From positions 1 through 25,837 of the forward strand of contig QAXH01002460.1 in NCBI GenBank assembly GCA_004335635.1: a stretch of 25,837 bases of DNA, read 5' to 3'. Below the pieces are notes generated by a model, which saw only the letters and a list, made by a program, of their open reading frames with translations, did not search any database and was not told the DNA's origin. The DNA is from Chloromonas sp. AAM2 (lineage: Eukaryota; Chlorophyta; Chlorophyceae; Chlamydomonadales; Chlamydomonadaceae). The position numbers were made by a program, and so were the translations under genes. Below are positions 1 through 10,977 of this stretch, in pieces (the first letter of the stretch is position 1; each line of letters begins with the position of its first letter).

Positions 1-104
1 TACCCTGATACCCAGACACCCAGACACCCAGACACCTAGCGCAGGACAGAGGCATGCAAAGGCCATCAGACGTTTACCTGATACCCAGACACCCAGACAC
101 CTGG
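1..104. repeat. CAGACACC-type tandem repeats
   Basis: CTGATACCCAGACACCC and further CAGACACC units occur at 5-37 and again at 78-104, separated by 40 unrelated bases. A related CCAGACACCTG pair lies at 21283-21311. Confidence 0.8.
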
Positions 105-524
105 ACAAACATACACCCGTGTGACTGCATCGTCGCGTGCACGTTGCTGCCAACCTGCGACTCACTTCCAAATAGGGTTCGGGCGAAGGAACGTTCCGAA
201 AGCTCCCGGCGATTTGTAATCAACTGTTAGGCTACTCAACTGGGCTGCACGCAAACTGGGCTACACGCAATTTGGTACACAACATCAAGGACAAAGTCTG
301 ACGATTCCCAAGAACACGGCCAATTTCAAACGCCCGGCATGCTGCAGCCGGCACAAACCTTTGTTAAGACCAGTTCTCATAAGGGCGGATAGGGGCAACA
401 GGACCTCGTCAGCGAGACCTAGCTCGTTGTGGTGCCCCAGCCAACTACCAGACATGAGGTACCAGGCAAGGCCAGGTCGACGCCAGAAGTCACATGCTGA
501 CACTGCGGGACCACTTTAGCCTCT

Positions 525-542
525 TGCGGTATGCATACCGCA
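525..542. other. 18-bp perfect palindrome TGCGGTATGCATACCGCA
   Basis: The sequence equals its own reverse complement over all 18 bases, with no spacer. It could be a binding site for a dimeric factor or chance; no nearby gene start decides this. Confidence 0.6.
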
Positions 543-604
543 GTCAAAAGGCTGCTCTGGGCCTGTAGTGACGGATAATGCGGCATTTTGGGCTTTAAAA
601 TGTA

Positions 605-856
605 TCACCAGGCATGAGCACTACGGTTAACAAGGAGTTGTGCATCCTCGAGTACAGCGTGTCTGGTTGCATGCAGCAATGCTGAATCCAAACCGCCATG
701 GCGTACAGTCAGCCAGGTGGCCAACTGCTGTGGATTGGCCGCTATGGCCTGGAAGGCATGCAACCAACTCTTGCAAAACGGTCCTAAGCCGCCTGAATGG
801 GCCATGATGTGCACAAGGACGTTGTCAGGCATCTGACAAGCCAGTTCATACCACAT
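605..856 (-). pseudogene. Possible remnant of an algal F-box-like/ankyrin-family N-terminal region
   Basis: A short minus-strand frame from ATG 856 to TGA gives 83 residues. MPDNVLVHIMAHSGG followed by FQAIAANPQQLATWLTVRHG and ALLHATRHAVLEDAQLLV resembles the N-terminus of green-algal ankyrin-repeat proteins, where a short F-box-like helix precedes a WL-x-x-RHG motif and then the first ankyrin helix pair. It stops right there and no ankyrin repeats follow on this strand, so it is either a broken fragment or the first exon of a gene I could not extend. Family assignment is from pattern memory only. Confidence 0.25.
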
Positions 857-945
857 GGGTCCACGACCCGCCAGGTTGCTTGGGGATGGATATCTGCCAA
901 TTGATACAGGCAATCACAGGAGACTTGAAGCGCTGACTCTTGGTT

Positions 946-991
946 GGGACGCATCCCTATGAACGAGTGGGACGCATCCCTATGAACGAGT
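946..991. repeat. 23-bp exact tandem duplication
   Basis: GGGACGCATCCCTATGAACG followed by AGT is present twice head to tail (946-968 and 969-991). GGGA and TCCC inside each unit can form a small stem. Confidence 0.9.
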
Positions 992-1468
992 GGGCTTGTT
1001 GGAAACCAGTGCATCAAGTAAAGCATTGCCGCAATTTTTCATTTTTCACAATCACAATCACTGCATGCGAAAGGCATCGCTGTAGTGGGCAGCCAACATG
1101 CAGTGCCCCATGTATCCGCCTGCAGCTCCCCATCAACAGTTCCTGATTTTTCGCGCGTCCTGCTGCGCCAAGTGCATGATCGCGATGCCCGGTTATCACG
1201 CTTTTATCCTGTGCCAAGTGGAGTGAGTTCCTTGTAGTCAGCGACTACGTCGTAGCTGCAGCGAACTCATGCATCATGTGCGAGACCGAGCTTCCAGCAA
1301 GCCCGCGCAACAGAGCTCTGAGAAGCCGGCCCCGGCTCCACAACCGCAACCATGGCAGCATCCTCCTCCCTTGTGCTGTTCTGATTGAGTCTGGCTTGTG
1401 GTGGTGTAGTGACTAGAAGCATGTATTACTGCTGAAGGTAAGTCTGCGTCAGTGCACTCTCACAGTGT

Positions 1469-1534
1469 CGGTCCAGTCAACCAACACAGTCGGTCCAGTC
1501 AACCCACATCGTTAGTCCAGTCAACCTCGTTGCT
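1469..1534. repeat. 22-bp tandem repeat, three units
   Basis: Three imperfect units with the core GTCCAGTCAACC start at 1469, 1491 and 1513. There is no sign of coding. Confidence 0.85.
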
Positions 1535-1793
1535 GGCTTACTGTAGTCCAGCCCTGTGGCCCTGCCTTGAGTATCACCCAGTCCCGCGATCCATTCCGAC
1601 ATGCAGCCATCCCCCGACAATTAACCAGCCGTGCAGTGTCTGCTTGCCCTGGCTGCCTGGACCCGCCACCAGGACAGCTGCGCTGCGCTGTTGTAGGTGT
1701 GTTGGAGTGCCTATTTTCCCTGAGCCATACACGCTGCCTTCATTTCTAGCATGGGTACGTGCTTGGCCGTCGGTACCCGCCTCGACCACGTGT

Positions 1794-1836
1794 AAAAAAC
1801 AAACAAACAAACAAACAAACAAACAAACAAAAAAAA
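1794..1836. repeat. (AAAC)n microsatellite
   Basis: A run of about eight AAAC units is bordered by A-runs on both sides. It could be a simple repeat or the relic of an A-rich retroposon tail; no element body is evident beside it. Confidence 0.9.
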
Positions 1837-2728
1837 GCTGGCTGGCCTTACATGGGAGCTGGGCTTGACTGCTGGAACGGGCGTCCCCTTTCATTATTTT
1901 GAGCTGGTTGGCCTTGGTTTCCACTTTGGACGATGAACACATGACAGCACTGTGGATGTTTGCGTGCTACAAGTGACAGGTAGTCATGCGGCTCAGACAT
2001 GCTGGTGAAAGTAAAAAGATGAAAAATCGAGTTGGACGCCGAGGCGTAGTAAAGGAGGCCGGGCATTGATGCAAAACCCGCATGTGTGCCTGTGGAGCGT
2101 GGACAGGGCCTCATACCTGATGTCCCACCACCCTGAGCTCTCTTTTCGTGTTTCTCTCCTGGCAGGCTGGGGTTGATTGTGCCATGTATTTCTGGCGCCA
2201 GAGCCCTCCTTACTCAAGGCCATTGGCACAATCGCCGGTCGCGGCAGGGCGCCTACCCGAATGGTCTCAAACGTTGGCAGACCTTTACAAGTGGGCTGAC
2301 AACAACACAACAACCAGCGTGGAACCTGGTACCTCTCCTCCAAACGAGAGATGCGCTCTTGCGTACGCTTGCTGGTGGGAAGACATGCTGGTAATCGATT
2401 CTCCGGCAATTGACACAGTATGTACACCTTGCATTACATCCATCTGGGACACAACCAGTGCAACCCGGCAAGCAGTCAGGCTGGCCTCAACACATGAGAC
2501 ACTGCACAGTTGGCCAGCCTGACCGAGACACAGCCGAGCACAGCACGTTCAAGTGACCACCCTGGCCTTCCTGCCTGGAAGACTTGCCCTAGAGCCTCGC
2601 ACAGCTTAGCACAGCAACCTCGGCTTCGTTGACCAGGACGCGTGTGTCACATGCCACACGCGGATTACTTTAGCTTTGACCCAATCACAACCAACCACAG
2701 TGCCAACATGAGCACGGGGGTCAGAAAT

Positions 2729-2761
2729 ACACCAGTAGTAGGTGTCAAACGGTATAGCGCT
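2729..2761. repeat. 33-bp dispersed hairpin repeat, copy 1
   Basis: ACACCAGT, four variable bases, then GGTGTCAAACGGTATAGCGC and T. The variable bases sit in the loop of a possible ACACC/GGTGT hairpin, and the end is the palindrome AGCGCT. The second copy is at 14818-14850 in the same orientation. Confidence 0.8.
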
Positions 2762-5090
2762 GCCCAATGAAGCGCTGCGGTTGAGTAGTTTCGCTTGCTC
2801 TGCAATGCGGGTCTCAGTCGGGGGGCAGAGGGCTTGGCTGCCTCCCCATGAAGGCGGGCGGCCAACATAATTGGACACCAATACCACACGCAGAAAATGC
2901 TGGTAAAAAAACCCACAGGCAATCAGAAATTGTCAAAAGAATCGTGCGCTGGACAGATGCCTTGCACTTCACGACAAGTTTGCATGCCAAGTTGATTGAA
3001 ATTGCTCGGGTCCAGATGTATTAATCAATGCCTAGATGGTCATCAGAGCGGACCTAGCTTTGAGAAGCCAGGTCATCTGACCAAGCAAGCCACAGGGTTC
3101 AGTCCGCACACAATGCTGCTTGTTGCATACTGCCTCCCGTGCAGACAATGTGTCCAGCCTGTTGAAATTCGAACTACTTCCAGACTTGAAAGAGGACAAA
3201 ACTTCAGCGTGCGAGCACCGCAGTCTTGAGTATATAGTGACCACGACAAGTTCGACCTAGGCGCCCCCCCTTATCCAATAAAAAATGACATATGACAACC
3301 AGGCGAACCAAATCTTTCCTATCTCCGGTCATGGCCGGCAATGTCTGTCTCGTCCTTCTGATAGAATGTGCCATGGCACACACAGGCACGCTTCGGATAA
3401 ATTGTTGAAGCACAGGCACAAGCAAGCCCACGGGCCTGCCACAAGCCGCCTCAATTATGTCAGGATCGCATCTTGCCTGGTGGTTCAGCAAGTCCTCCCA
3501 TATGACACTCACATGTCACGAGTGCCCATGATACCATAATGCCATAAGCTGTAACTGGCAGTAGACAAGGGCCAATAGCTGACCTATTCTGTTGAGTGTC
3601 ACTGTGTCAGCTGCCTCTTAGCAAGCTCTGACTGTGAAGGGGAACAGATGCTATCTGAGAACGCAAGCACCAGTCTTGCTTTAGATACCTACAAGACAGG
3701 CAACCAACTGACCAGACAAGGTGCAACTGGTAGGCAACCCTGTTTGGTCTCGCTATTATTATAATGAGCAAACACGTCATAATCAAAAGAATACGGGTCA
3801 TGTCAGCCCTTGAGGCACAAGAATATCTGTCATGTGTGCCGTTGAGGCTATTACAAAGCCTGTGAAGTCTGATCCGAGGATACCACAACCAACCAATCAA
3901 CCAGTCCGAAAGTCCCATGCACACCAGTCCTGTGCACACCAACAGATGCCATTGTCTGTCCTAGGTGTCATCCAAGGACAATGATGAAGAGTCAGAGCCT
4001 GTTGTCTTTCGTAGCAGTCAATCAAAGACAATGAGAAAGAAGCGCAGTTAAGGATGCTGTGCCTCGGAGCACAAGCAATGCCTCAGGGACCCTAACCATT
4101 ATTGCCAGAGTTACCGTTGGTCCGCAGCAAAAAGCGAGCTCATGCTCGAACACTGACTTGCTTCTTGCTCAACATCTCATGAGTATTTGCAACATCACTC
4201 GGGCTTCAGGTGATGGTTGTCAGTTATGGATGTCCTAGGTGCCATGTGCGGCTGCAGTCACTCTTTCATGTCCATGAATCAGTGTGTGTGTCAGGTACGG
4301 TCTGTAATCCATGTGTGCATGTGTCTACCGTGTGTGCCACGTGTGTGCCACGTGTGTGCATGGGTTTTTGTCTTGTGCCTCACGTGCTGCTGTGTGCTCT
4401 TGTATGAGAGGGCGCTTACGCTGTGTATCAGCATAGCAATGTGCAGACGTGTACCATTGCAGAACAGCGTGCTTGATTTGCCTGCCCACAGTGCCACACA
4501 TAGCTGCGCGCAGTCATCTACAAAGTTTTCTGTCTGTCCAGTTTGTCCTGTGTGCCTTGTGCCCGTAAGGAGCATAGAGAGAATCCCATTTTTTTCATCT
4601 CTGCTGCATGGGCCTGTTACCTGTGTCGCACAAACGTGTCATCTGCGTCATATACGACTGTATGCCGTTAACTGCAAAGCTGTGTGTCCTGTGTGCCATG
4701 AGCGGCGGTCTGTCATCTAGAAAAAGCGTGTCTGTTTTCCAACATGCGTGGCTGGTACGCCATCCAGTTGCCTGGCTGAGTTCATGTGCATCATGTGCAC
4801 ATGAGTGTCTTGAATGTGTGTCATGTGCACACGTGCCACAACATCTGGTGCAATGAGGTGGACGTAACACCTCATGTTTTGGTGTGACAAATAACATTTC
4901 ATCACGTGGTCTCACCAATCTAACGTTGATGTCAAGATGAATAGAAGCGTGGGCGTCAAGTCCAAATGCTGCTCCAAATGCAGCTTGGAATCGCGTTCTG
5001 AGTAAGCCAGTTGACTCGCGTGGCTGACCACCAAGCGACCACGATGGATCGATGACCCTTGCGGCACCTCCTCGCGGCCAGGCTTGGCCC

Positions 5091-8000
5091 TCAGCTCGTG
5101 TAGCGTTTCGTGAGGAAGTACGTGAGCAGCACTCCGCCGAGGATGAGACCCAGCACCAGCAACACCACCATCAATCGAATCACCACCTGCAGAAACACGC
5201 GGTGGCACAACTGTGAAAGGTCGCGCACAAAACAGCCCTCCTGACTTGAGCGATCGACAATCCCCTCCCAAGATTGTTTTGCAAGGGTTACGCAGAAACA
5301 GCACTGCTGCCTTCTGTCTGTTGCACTGCACGACAGCACTGCTGATTTCTGTGTGTTCGATAATCCGCTATCGACCAACAACACGCGCGTGAGGCCGTGG
5401 TATCGTGGCATTCTGAGCGAGGATGCATGATCTAACTTCTGCATAGTTGATCACTCACCGCACGTTTGTCCGGGTAGGCGCCCATGAGGCTAGGAGGGAG
5501 CTCGCCCTTATCGCGCAAGAAGGCCACGGCGGCCAGGACAGCCTCCGGCGTGATAAGGGGCGGCGGCAGGAGAACAAGTCCGCCTTCAAGTCCCGCACCT
5601 GCGTACGTTTTGACGACACAGTGCGTCATTGGCAAACAGTGGGAGGAAAGCGAGCTTGTGATTCGTGGAGGAATCAGGTTTGTAGCGAAGCGGAGACGCG
5701 GAAGCCTGCTTGTATGGAAAAGCAGGTGCAGGTGGCTCGCTTTTATGGACAACTTTAACGATATGCGTGAGTCGACATCTCCGGAGCATCCATTGCACGC
5801 TACACCAATCATTACGTACGGATTGCTTGAATGCCAGTAGCCATCATCAGCGCCACTAGCGCATGCGGCGACCTTAGACAGCCGAACAGAAGTGAAGCTA
5901 GAGCGCACCTGCTGTTGTCCGGTCGCCTTGGTCCATCACATGTGCGGTGTCAAGCCCCGCTTGCTGCACATGGATGCGCACTGACCCGTCGGGCTTGAGT
6001 GGCTGGTTCAGGACGGCCGGGCCGTTGGGCACACCGCGCTGTTGCAACACGGGTGGAACGCCCGGCCCACCGCTGGCGATCGTAATGCCGAAGGTTGCAA
6101 GCTGTGACTCAACCCACTTCAGGCGCGCTGCGCAAGAGCACAGCAGGGATATGCGCACGCAAGCAGTTCATCACACAGTCGTGTACGAGTGACGACGATA
6201 ATCTGCCTCACACAGTCACCTGCGTCGCAAATGGTAGCCTTCGCAAATCCTGTCACACACCACAGGTGGTTTCTGACGGGCCCACCCACCTTTCATTTCC
6301 CTGGCGACTTCGTCCGACGCGGCTTTCGCCTTCAGCTCGGTTTGCAGACGCGTCCAGCATGCGTCGCATTCCCCCTCGAGTTTCAGCAGCTCGCTGCGCA
6401 GCCGGCAAAACTCGCCGTCCCCTTCTGGAAGGAGCACGGCTAGCTGCGCCACACGGCTGGCTAGCGCACTGCGCTCTGCCTTCAACTGTGGACATATCGC
6501 AAGTGCAGCAAAGGTCAAAGCAAAGTATTGGACCTGCATAGGTCGTGTGGGCCACAAGTCGCAGCAATCAGGACCTGAAACGCAAATCACAACTGTTGAT
6601 ACCGTGCACAAGTCCGTGCAGTTCAATGTGGAGCGCCCTAATCTGGAGCTTTTGACTAGGTTCTTTTAGCGCAGCTTGTTGATTGTGGTTGTCAAACTAG
6701 CACCAGGAACATCTTTTCCCGCTATGTACAGTCTTAAAAGCCCTGCATGTTCCGCTCCGCACTGCCTTCAGACGCCTCTACTCACCGCCTTGCACTGTCC
6801 TTCCAAGTTAGCCCGCCGCACCGCTGCCAACTTTTCTTCACGGGCCACTCCAAATGCATCCACACACATGGCTAGATCGTCCACCTGCAAGCAACGCGTT
6901 TGCCCTTGTCAGTGCAATCATGCGTGCGCCCATCAACGTCCGAGTCGGTCATTGCCTTGGGGTCGACATTGGAGCCAACGTCTGTGGCCTTGGGGCTGAC
7001 ATCTGTGGCCTTGAGGTCCACACCTGTTGCGTGTTCTTCGATGCATATCTTGCTGCTTCTCGCTTAACAAGCATGTCCTCTGGTTTGCTGGAGCTTGTCA
7101 CCTGCTTGTTCATGTTTGGATGCCTCCATGGCTTACTGTCTCTTCATGCTGTCTCTCACTCCTTCCTTTCAGCGCACCTCTTTCTGTACTTCCTTTGCAA
7201 GCCATTCCTCTGAGGCACATCCCTTGTAGACGCCTCGCAGCGTGCCCTTGCTGCAACACACGGTGCAACCATGCATCAAAGCCCATCACTTGATTGTTAC
7301 TTTGAGTGCGGCCACAGTGAGGGTATGAGGCAAGGGCAGAACAGCAGACACACCAAAAGCGAATGGGAACGGTCAGTCGATGAATGTGAGATGCAAAATG
7401 CTCCATGCCAGCTCTCCCTGACAAGGCAACTAGCTTGCTGTTTCGTTTCAGTGAAAGGGACGGCCTCTGATCCTGAACCTGCCCAGTGTAGCTCTGGTCA
7501 GCACACCAGATTCACATGCAGTTCAGGCATGCAGGTAGGGATGAGTTGTGGCGTCATTCCGTGACCACTGGTGTCCCTGGGTAGGTGCTGTCATGCACGC
7601 TGCATTGACATGGGGACAGCTCTTGTCATGCACTCACATGGGTGGTAGATGCTGCCATGGGGTCGGCGGTTGAGTCTGTGGTGCCATGGCTGAATTAGGC
7701 CATGCCTGAGCTGGCCCCTGACGAGAAACATTTGGAGAAACGTTCAGTGCCACATCGGCCAGAGCCACGCCTGAGTGCGTCTGAGACCGCGGCAGCGGAT
7801 TTGCATGCAGCCGAGGACCCATTACTGATGGGGCATGCATGGCTGGATCGGCCTGTGCAGCAAGATTGGCACCAGGCAGCTGGGCTGCACTGGAGCAGCC
7901 GATGTGGCTGGCTGGCCAGCTGGCATGGCCACTGCTGCTGGCACGTCCACATGGAACCGCATTGCTGCCATGCTGCCGTACATTGGCTACTACTCTGGCT

Positions 8001-8896
8001 GGAGCATGTGGTGAGGCAATGGCCCCCGGTAAAGTCACCTGTGAGGCGTACGTTGGTGCAGGCGGCTGGAGACCAGTGCTGTTAGTTTGGTGCAGCTGCT
8101 GCTGGTATGCTCCATGGGCCCAGGACGAGGCCGGAGGCATGGGCTGTCCGTTAGCATGGGTGTTGGGGGGAATGCATGCAGCCGGCTGATGGCTGTGTAC
8201 AGTAGGTACCCATGGCTGTTTGGCGGCAGGAGGAGCAGGCGGTCGCCAGCCAGGGGCGCCGGCTGGCAACTGTACGGCTGTTGGCGCGTGCTGGGACTGT
8301 GGCTGTAGCTGGGCTGTAACGCTGTTGACCATGTACGACGGAAGATTGGGTGGCGATGGGCTGGGTGTAGCCGACATGGCTGCCGAGTAGATGATGGATG
8401 CTGCTGCAGCTTGAGGGGCTGCTGTGTATTGTGAGGGAGTGGGATGCACGGTGGTAGTGGGCAGGAAGGTTACAGTCATGTGGTGGGCCCTGTCTTTTGC
8501 ATCTCCATCGATAACAGATGATGATGCATAGCCACCTTGACTGTTTGGATGAGCTGCTGCCTGCACGCGATATGTCGCCGTATTTTCGTCAGCTCAGGAG
8601 GTTACGATGCGTCCAAGGTTGGAGCTCAGCCTCTGTACATATTCTCTTGAAGCAACAGCAGCTACGAATTGAACAATATGGGCTGGCTGCGTAGTTTGGC
8701 TGCCTACCCGCTTCTGAGCAGTGCTTGTCTTTTTGAACTTCAGCACCCTTGCACAGCGCGCACTCACATGGTCAGTAGGTGCTCTGATAGCCGGGCGCGC
8801 AAGCTGAGCACGGAGGCTACTACTTAGGCTCTTCAGTCCTGCGGCGTTTGCCTCCGGCTGTTGCTTCGGCACCTGGTGTTGGTTATGGTGCTGCAT
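5091..8896 (-). CDS. Pro/Ala/Gln-rich coiled-coil tail-anchored protein, 8 exons, family unknown
   Basis: Spliced model on the minus strand. Exons are 8896-8768, 8560-7638, 7250-7178, 6884-6786, 6485-6290, 6127-5909, 5598-5459 and 5186-5091 (TGA). All introns are GT-AG and phases agree throughout, giving 624 residues. Residues 44-350 are low-complexity Pro/Ala/Gln/His/Ser. Residues about 352-490 are charged and heptad-like (EEWLAKEVQKEVDDLAMCVD; LKAERSALASRVAQLAVLL), suggesting a coiled coil. A Gly/Pro-rich stretch follows, then a hydrophobic segment (about 596-616, LMVVLLVLGLILGGVLLTYF) only eight residues from the C-terminus, as in tail-anchored proteins. Two points are less sure. Exon 2 reads into an in-frame TGA at 7636-7634 if the GTGAGT donor at 7637 is not used, which would end a separate 350-residue protein there. 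The ATG at 8896 also overlaps a possible acceptor (CCAATGCAG), so upstream exons could exist. I do not recognise the family; SNARE-, golgin- and TSG101-like proteins were considered without a match. Confidence 0.72.
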
Positions 8897-9669
8897 TGGA
8901 AGCAAGATTGAATATTGTGTGCTGCCTACATGCTGTTCTGCGACAAACCAAGGCTCCGAGGCACTGAGACAGACTCGTGCACTTTCAGTTAAAGCGCATT
9001 TTCAGTTGTGACAAGTTTTCGGTTGGCTTCTTTCTCCTTCCTTGGGGTGGCAGACGCACCAAACCTCCCTCAGTGTTCAGGGCGTGGGCAATGGATCACA
9101 GACCCAGCGTACGAAGCCACCATCAACATAAGTGCTTGACTGGCCTGCATGGGTGATGCAGCGTCATTTCAAAGGTCTGTTGGTCAATGGGTACATGTGA
9201 GCGTTGAATGAGCTCTAGAATGCGATAGTATTCGAGGTCTGCATGGATTCATCAAGCACACCAGGCATACATGCAGCGTCTCAGGCAGGCCGAGTGCAGC
9301 CTCGGATCTGGGACCCAAGGAGCCACGTGTTCCTTGCCCTCAGCACATAGGGGCCCCCTATTCAAGGTGCATGCACATGGCCAGGTGATCATACGCGGGA
9401 TTGCGTAAGGATTGGATTGGATGCGGCTAGTGAGCATCCAAGTTGGATGCTGTGTGAGCCTGGACAGCTTGATTGCTCGAGTGACGCACGGCGTCCAAAG
9501 TCGTCATCAACTCGCACTTTCATTCTGTGTACAGACAGCTTGAATAACAGAGCCGACTTGACAGAGGTCTCCTTGGCCCGCACCGCATGGACTCTTTTCA
9601 TGGCATGCTTGATAAGTACGCTTTGCATGCGCCTTCTGATATTCCCCTGAGCTCCATTGGCTTGGTTTT

Positions 9670-9835
9670 CCTGTCTATCGTAGCCGCTTGCCTTCCGTTC
9701 TGCCTTGTGCCATTCTGCCGTCATGCCTACTTCTGCCTGTCCTCCTGCCTTTTTCTTCTCTCTTGCTCAGGGTTGGACAGCGCGGTACACACCCTGTCCC
9801 GTGTCCTGTGACGCCTTCCCCTGGCCAGCTGACTA
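9670..9835 (-). repeat. Dispersed repeat family, copy A
   Basis: Read on the minus strand, GGCGTCACAGGACACGGGAC leads through a variable part into ACCCTGAGCAAGAGAG and an AG-rich tail. Related copies lie at about 10010-10042 and 17181-17213 (minus) and 18893-18965 and 20478-20545 (plus). Copies differ in length and most are partial, as expected of old SINE- or LINE-derived fragments. Confidence 0.55.
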
Positions 9836-9871
9836 GCCCACTCACACTTAACGGTGTGTGTGCGCGCATGT

Positions 9872-9876
<5 letters not shown>

Positions 9877-9908
<32 letters not shown>
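9877..9908. repeat. (TG)16 microsatellite
   Basis: Sixteen uninterrupted TG units sit in a longer TG/CG-rich stretch that starts near 9853. Confidence 0.95.
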
Positions 9909-9909
<1 letters not shown>

Positions 9910-10009
9910 CTGCCGCCCCGTACATGTGCCTACCTGAGGCGCCTACCTCAGGCGCTCAGTTCTCTGGAGGTGGACCTCAGCAACATCAAGGAGGGCTCCA
10001 CTACACAGT

Positions 10010-10042
10010 CCGTCCCGTGTCCTGTGATGGCTTCCCTGACGT
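10010..10042 (-). repeat. Dispersed repeat family, copy B (partial)
   Basis: On the minus strand CGTCAGGGAAGCCATCACAG continues into GACACGGGACG, nearly identical to the copy at 17181-17213. Similarity ends on both sides. Confidence 0.6.
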
Positions 10043-10542
10043 GAAGTATCACTACTACATCGCATCACACTTTCTGCGATGACAAGTTTCACATCGCACA
10101 TATCACAAACAAGCGCAGCGAATGACGTCACAAAGGTGGTGCTCAGCCTTCCGTTTGCTGCCTGTTCCAATATTCGTTATTCTGATTTCTGGGCAACTGC
10201 ATCATGCGCTGTGTTGCTCTTAAGGACGTGAAGAGGGCGTGAGACCTATTCTGTCCTGTTACGCACGAAAGCCCCACAATACACGCGGGAACCATCCACA
10301 GCCGTGTGCGTAATAACATGTCACACCAATCAACCACCTTGCGCACTGCTCTGTCATGGGCCATAACTGTTGTATGTGGCAGCAGCTCATGTCTAGGCTG
10401 GCTGGTTCGTGATCTTGGCTGCTTTGTTGAGGCCTACACACGTGCAATGGTGGGGCATCAGGCAAATCTCAGGGTCAAGATCCATGACTCAATCCGAACT
10501 TGGCAACAGTGTAGTCTAAGTTGCAAACAGCTGGCACAGCTC

Positions 10543-10626
10543 CCAACAAAAAGCGAACAAAAGTCGAACGAAAGTCGAACAAAAAGCGAACAAACCCTTC
10601 CAACAAAAAGCGAACAAAAGTCGAAC
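10543..10626. repeat. 27-bp exact repeat pair with partial copies between
   Basis: CCAACAAAAAGCGAACAAAA followed by GTCGAAC occurs exactly at 10543-10569 and 10600-10626. Partial copies (GAAAGTCGAAC, AAAAAGCGAAC) fill the space between. It lies only about 55 bases before the 9-base minisatellite. No coding role is seen. Confidence 0.85.
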
Positions 10627-10680
10627 TGTCGTGGTTGTGTGCGCATGGGCATGCGGAGAGCGCATGTTTGCCACTGTAGA

Positions 10681-10977
10681 GCTCCTGTAGCTCCTGTAGC
10701 TCGTGTACCTCCTGTAGCTCCTGTACCTCCTGTAGCTCCTGTACCTCCTGTAGCTCCTGTACCTCCTGTAGCTCCTGTAGCTCCTGTACCTCCTGTAGCT
10801 CCTGTAGCTCCTGTACCTCCTGTAGCTCCTGTACCTCCTGTAGCTCCTGTAGCTCCTGTAGCTCCTGTACCTCCTGTACCTCCTGTACCTCCTGTAGCTC
10901 CTGTAGTTCCTGTAGCTCCTGTACCTCCTGTAGCTCCTGTACCTCCTGTACCTCCTGTAGCTCATGTAGCTCATGTT
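10681..10977. repeat. 9-bp minisatellite, 33 units, two main variants
   Basis: The array is 33 tandem copies of a 9-base unit GCTCCTGTA or CCTCCTGTA, with a few single-base variants. The first base alternates G/C in an irregular but mostly alternating order, which suggests expansion of 18- and 27-base blocks. Because 9 is a multiple of 3, several frames are open: plus reads Val-Ala/Pro-Pro repeats, minus reads Gln-Glu-Leu/Val or Tyr-Arg-Ser/Arg repeats. No start, splice context or neighbouring domain supports coding. Confidence 0.9.

Larger units (their letters stand above)
914..5090. other. Intergenic stretch without a supported gene
   Basis: Many short overlapping frames occur but none has recognisable domains or a convincing set of splice sites. 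It contains the repeats at 946, 1469, 1794 and 2729. From about 4250 to 4860 the plus strand is rich in TGTG and GTGTGCC motifs, with dyads such as CATGTGCACATG and CACGTGTGTGCC. A TTTCTCTCCTGGCAG acceptor-like site at 2150-2164 precedes a stretch (about 2165-2500) open in three frames that I could not assign. Confidence 0.6.
8897..10542. other. Upstream region of the tail-anchored protein gene, no supported gene
   Basis: It holds the probable promoter of the minus-strand gene starting at 8896, then copies A and B of the dispersed repeat and (TG)16. A Lys/Arg-rich minus-strand frame at about 9660-9440 (RMQSVLIKHAMKRVHAVRAK) could be an exon but has no partner exon I can identify. Confidence 0.5.

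Noticed and set aside
7702..8189. Plus-strand frames opposite the Pro/Ala/Gln-rich exon
   Set aside because: These Trp/Cys/His-rich frames are antisense shadows of the GC-rich minus-strand exon.
8594..8767. Reading the sequence after codon 43 of the tail-anchored gene as coding (KFKKTSTAQKRVGSQ...)
   Set aside because: It lies between a GTGAGTG donor and a branch-site-like CTGAC plus GTGCAG acceptor in the same phase, so it is best read as an intron; joining past its TGA would need an intron of only 45 bases.
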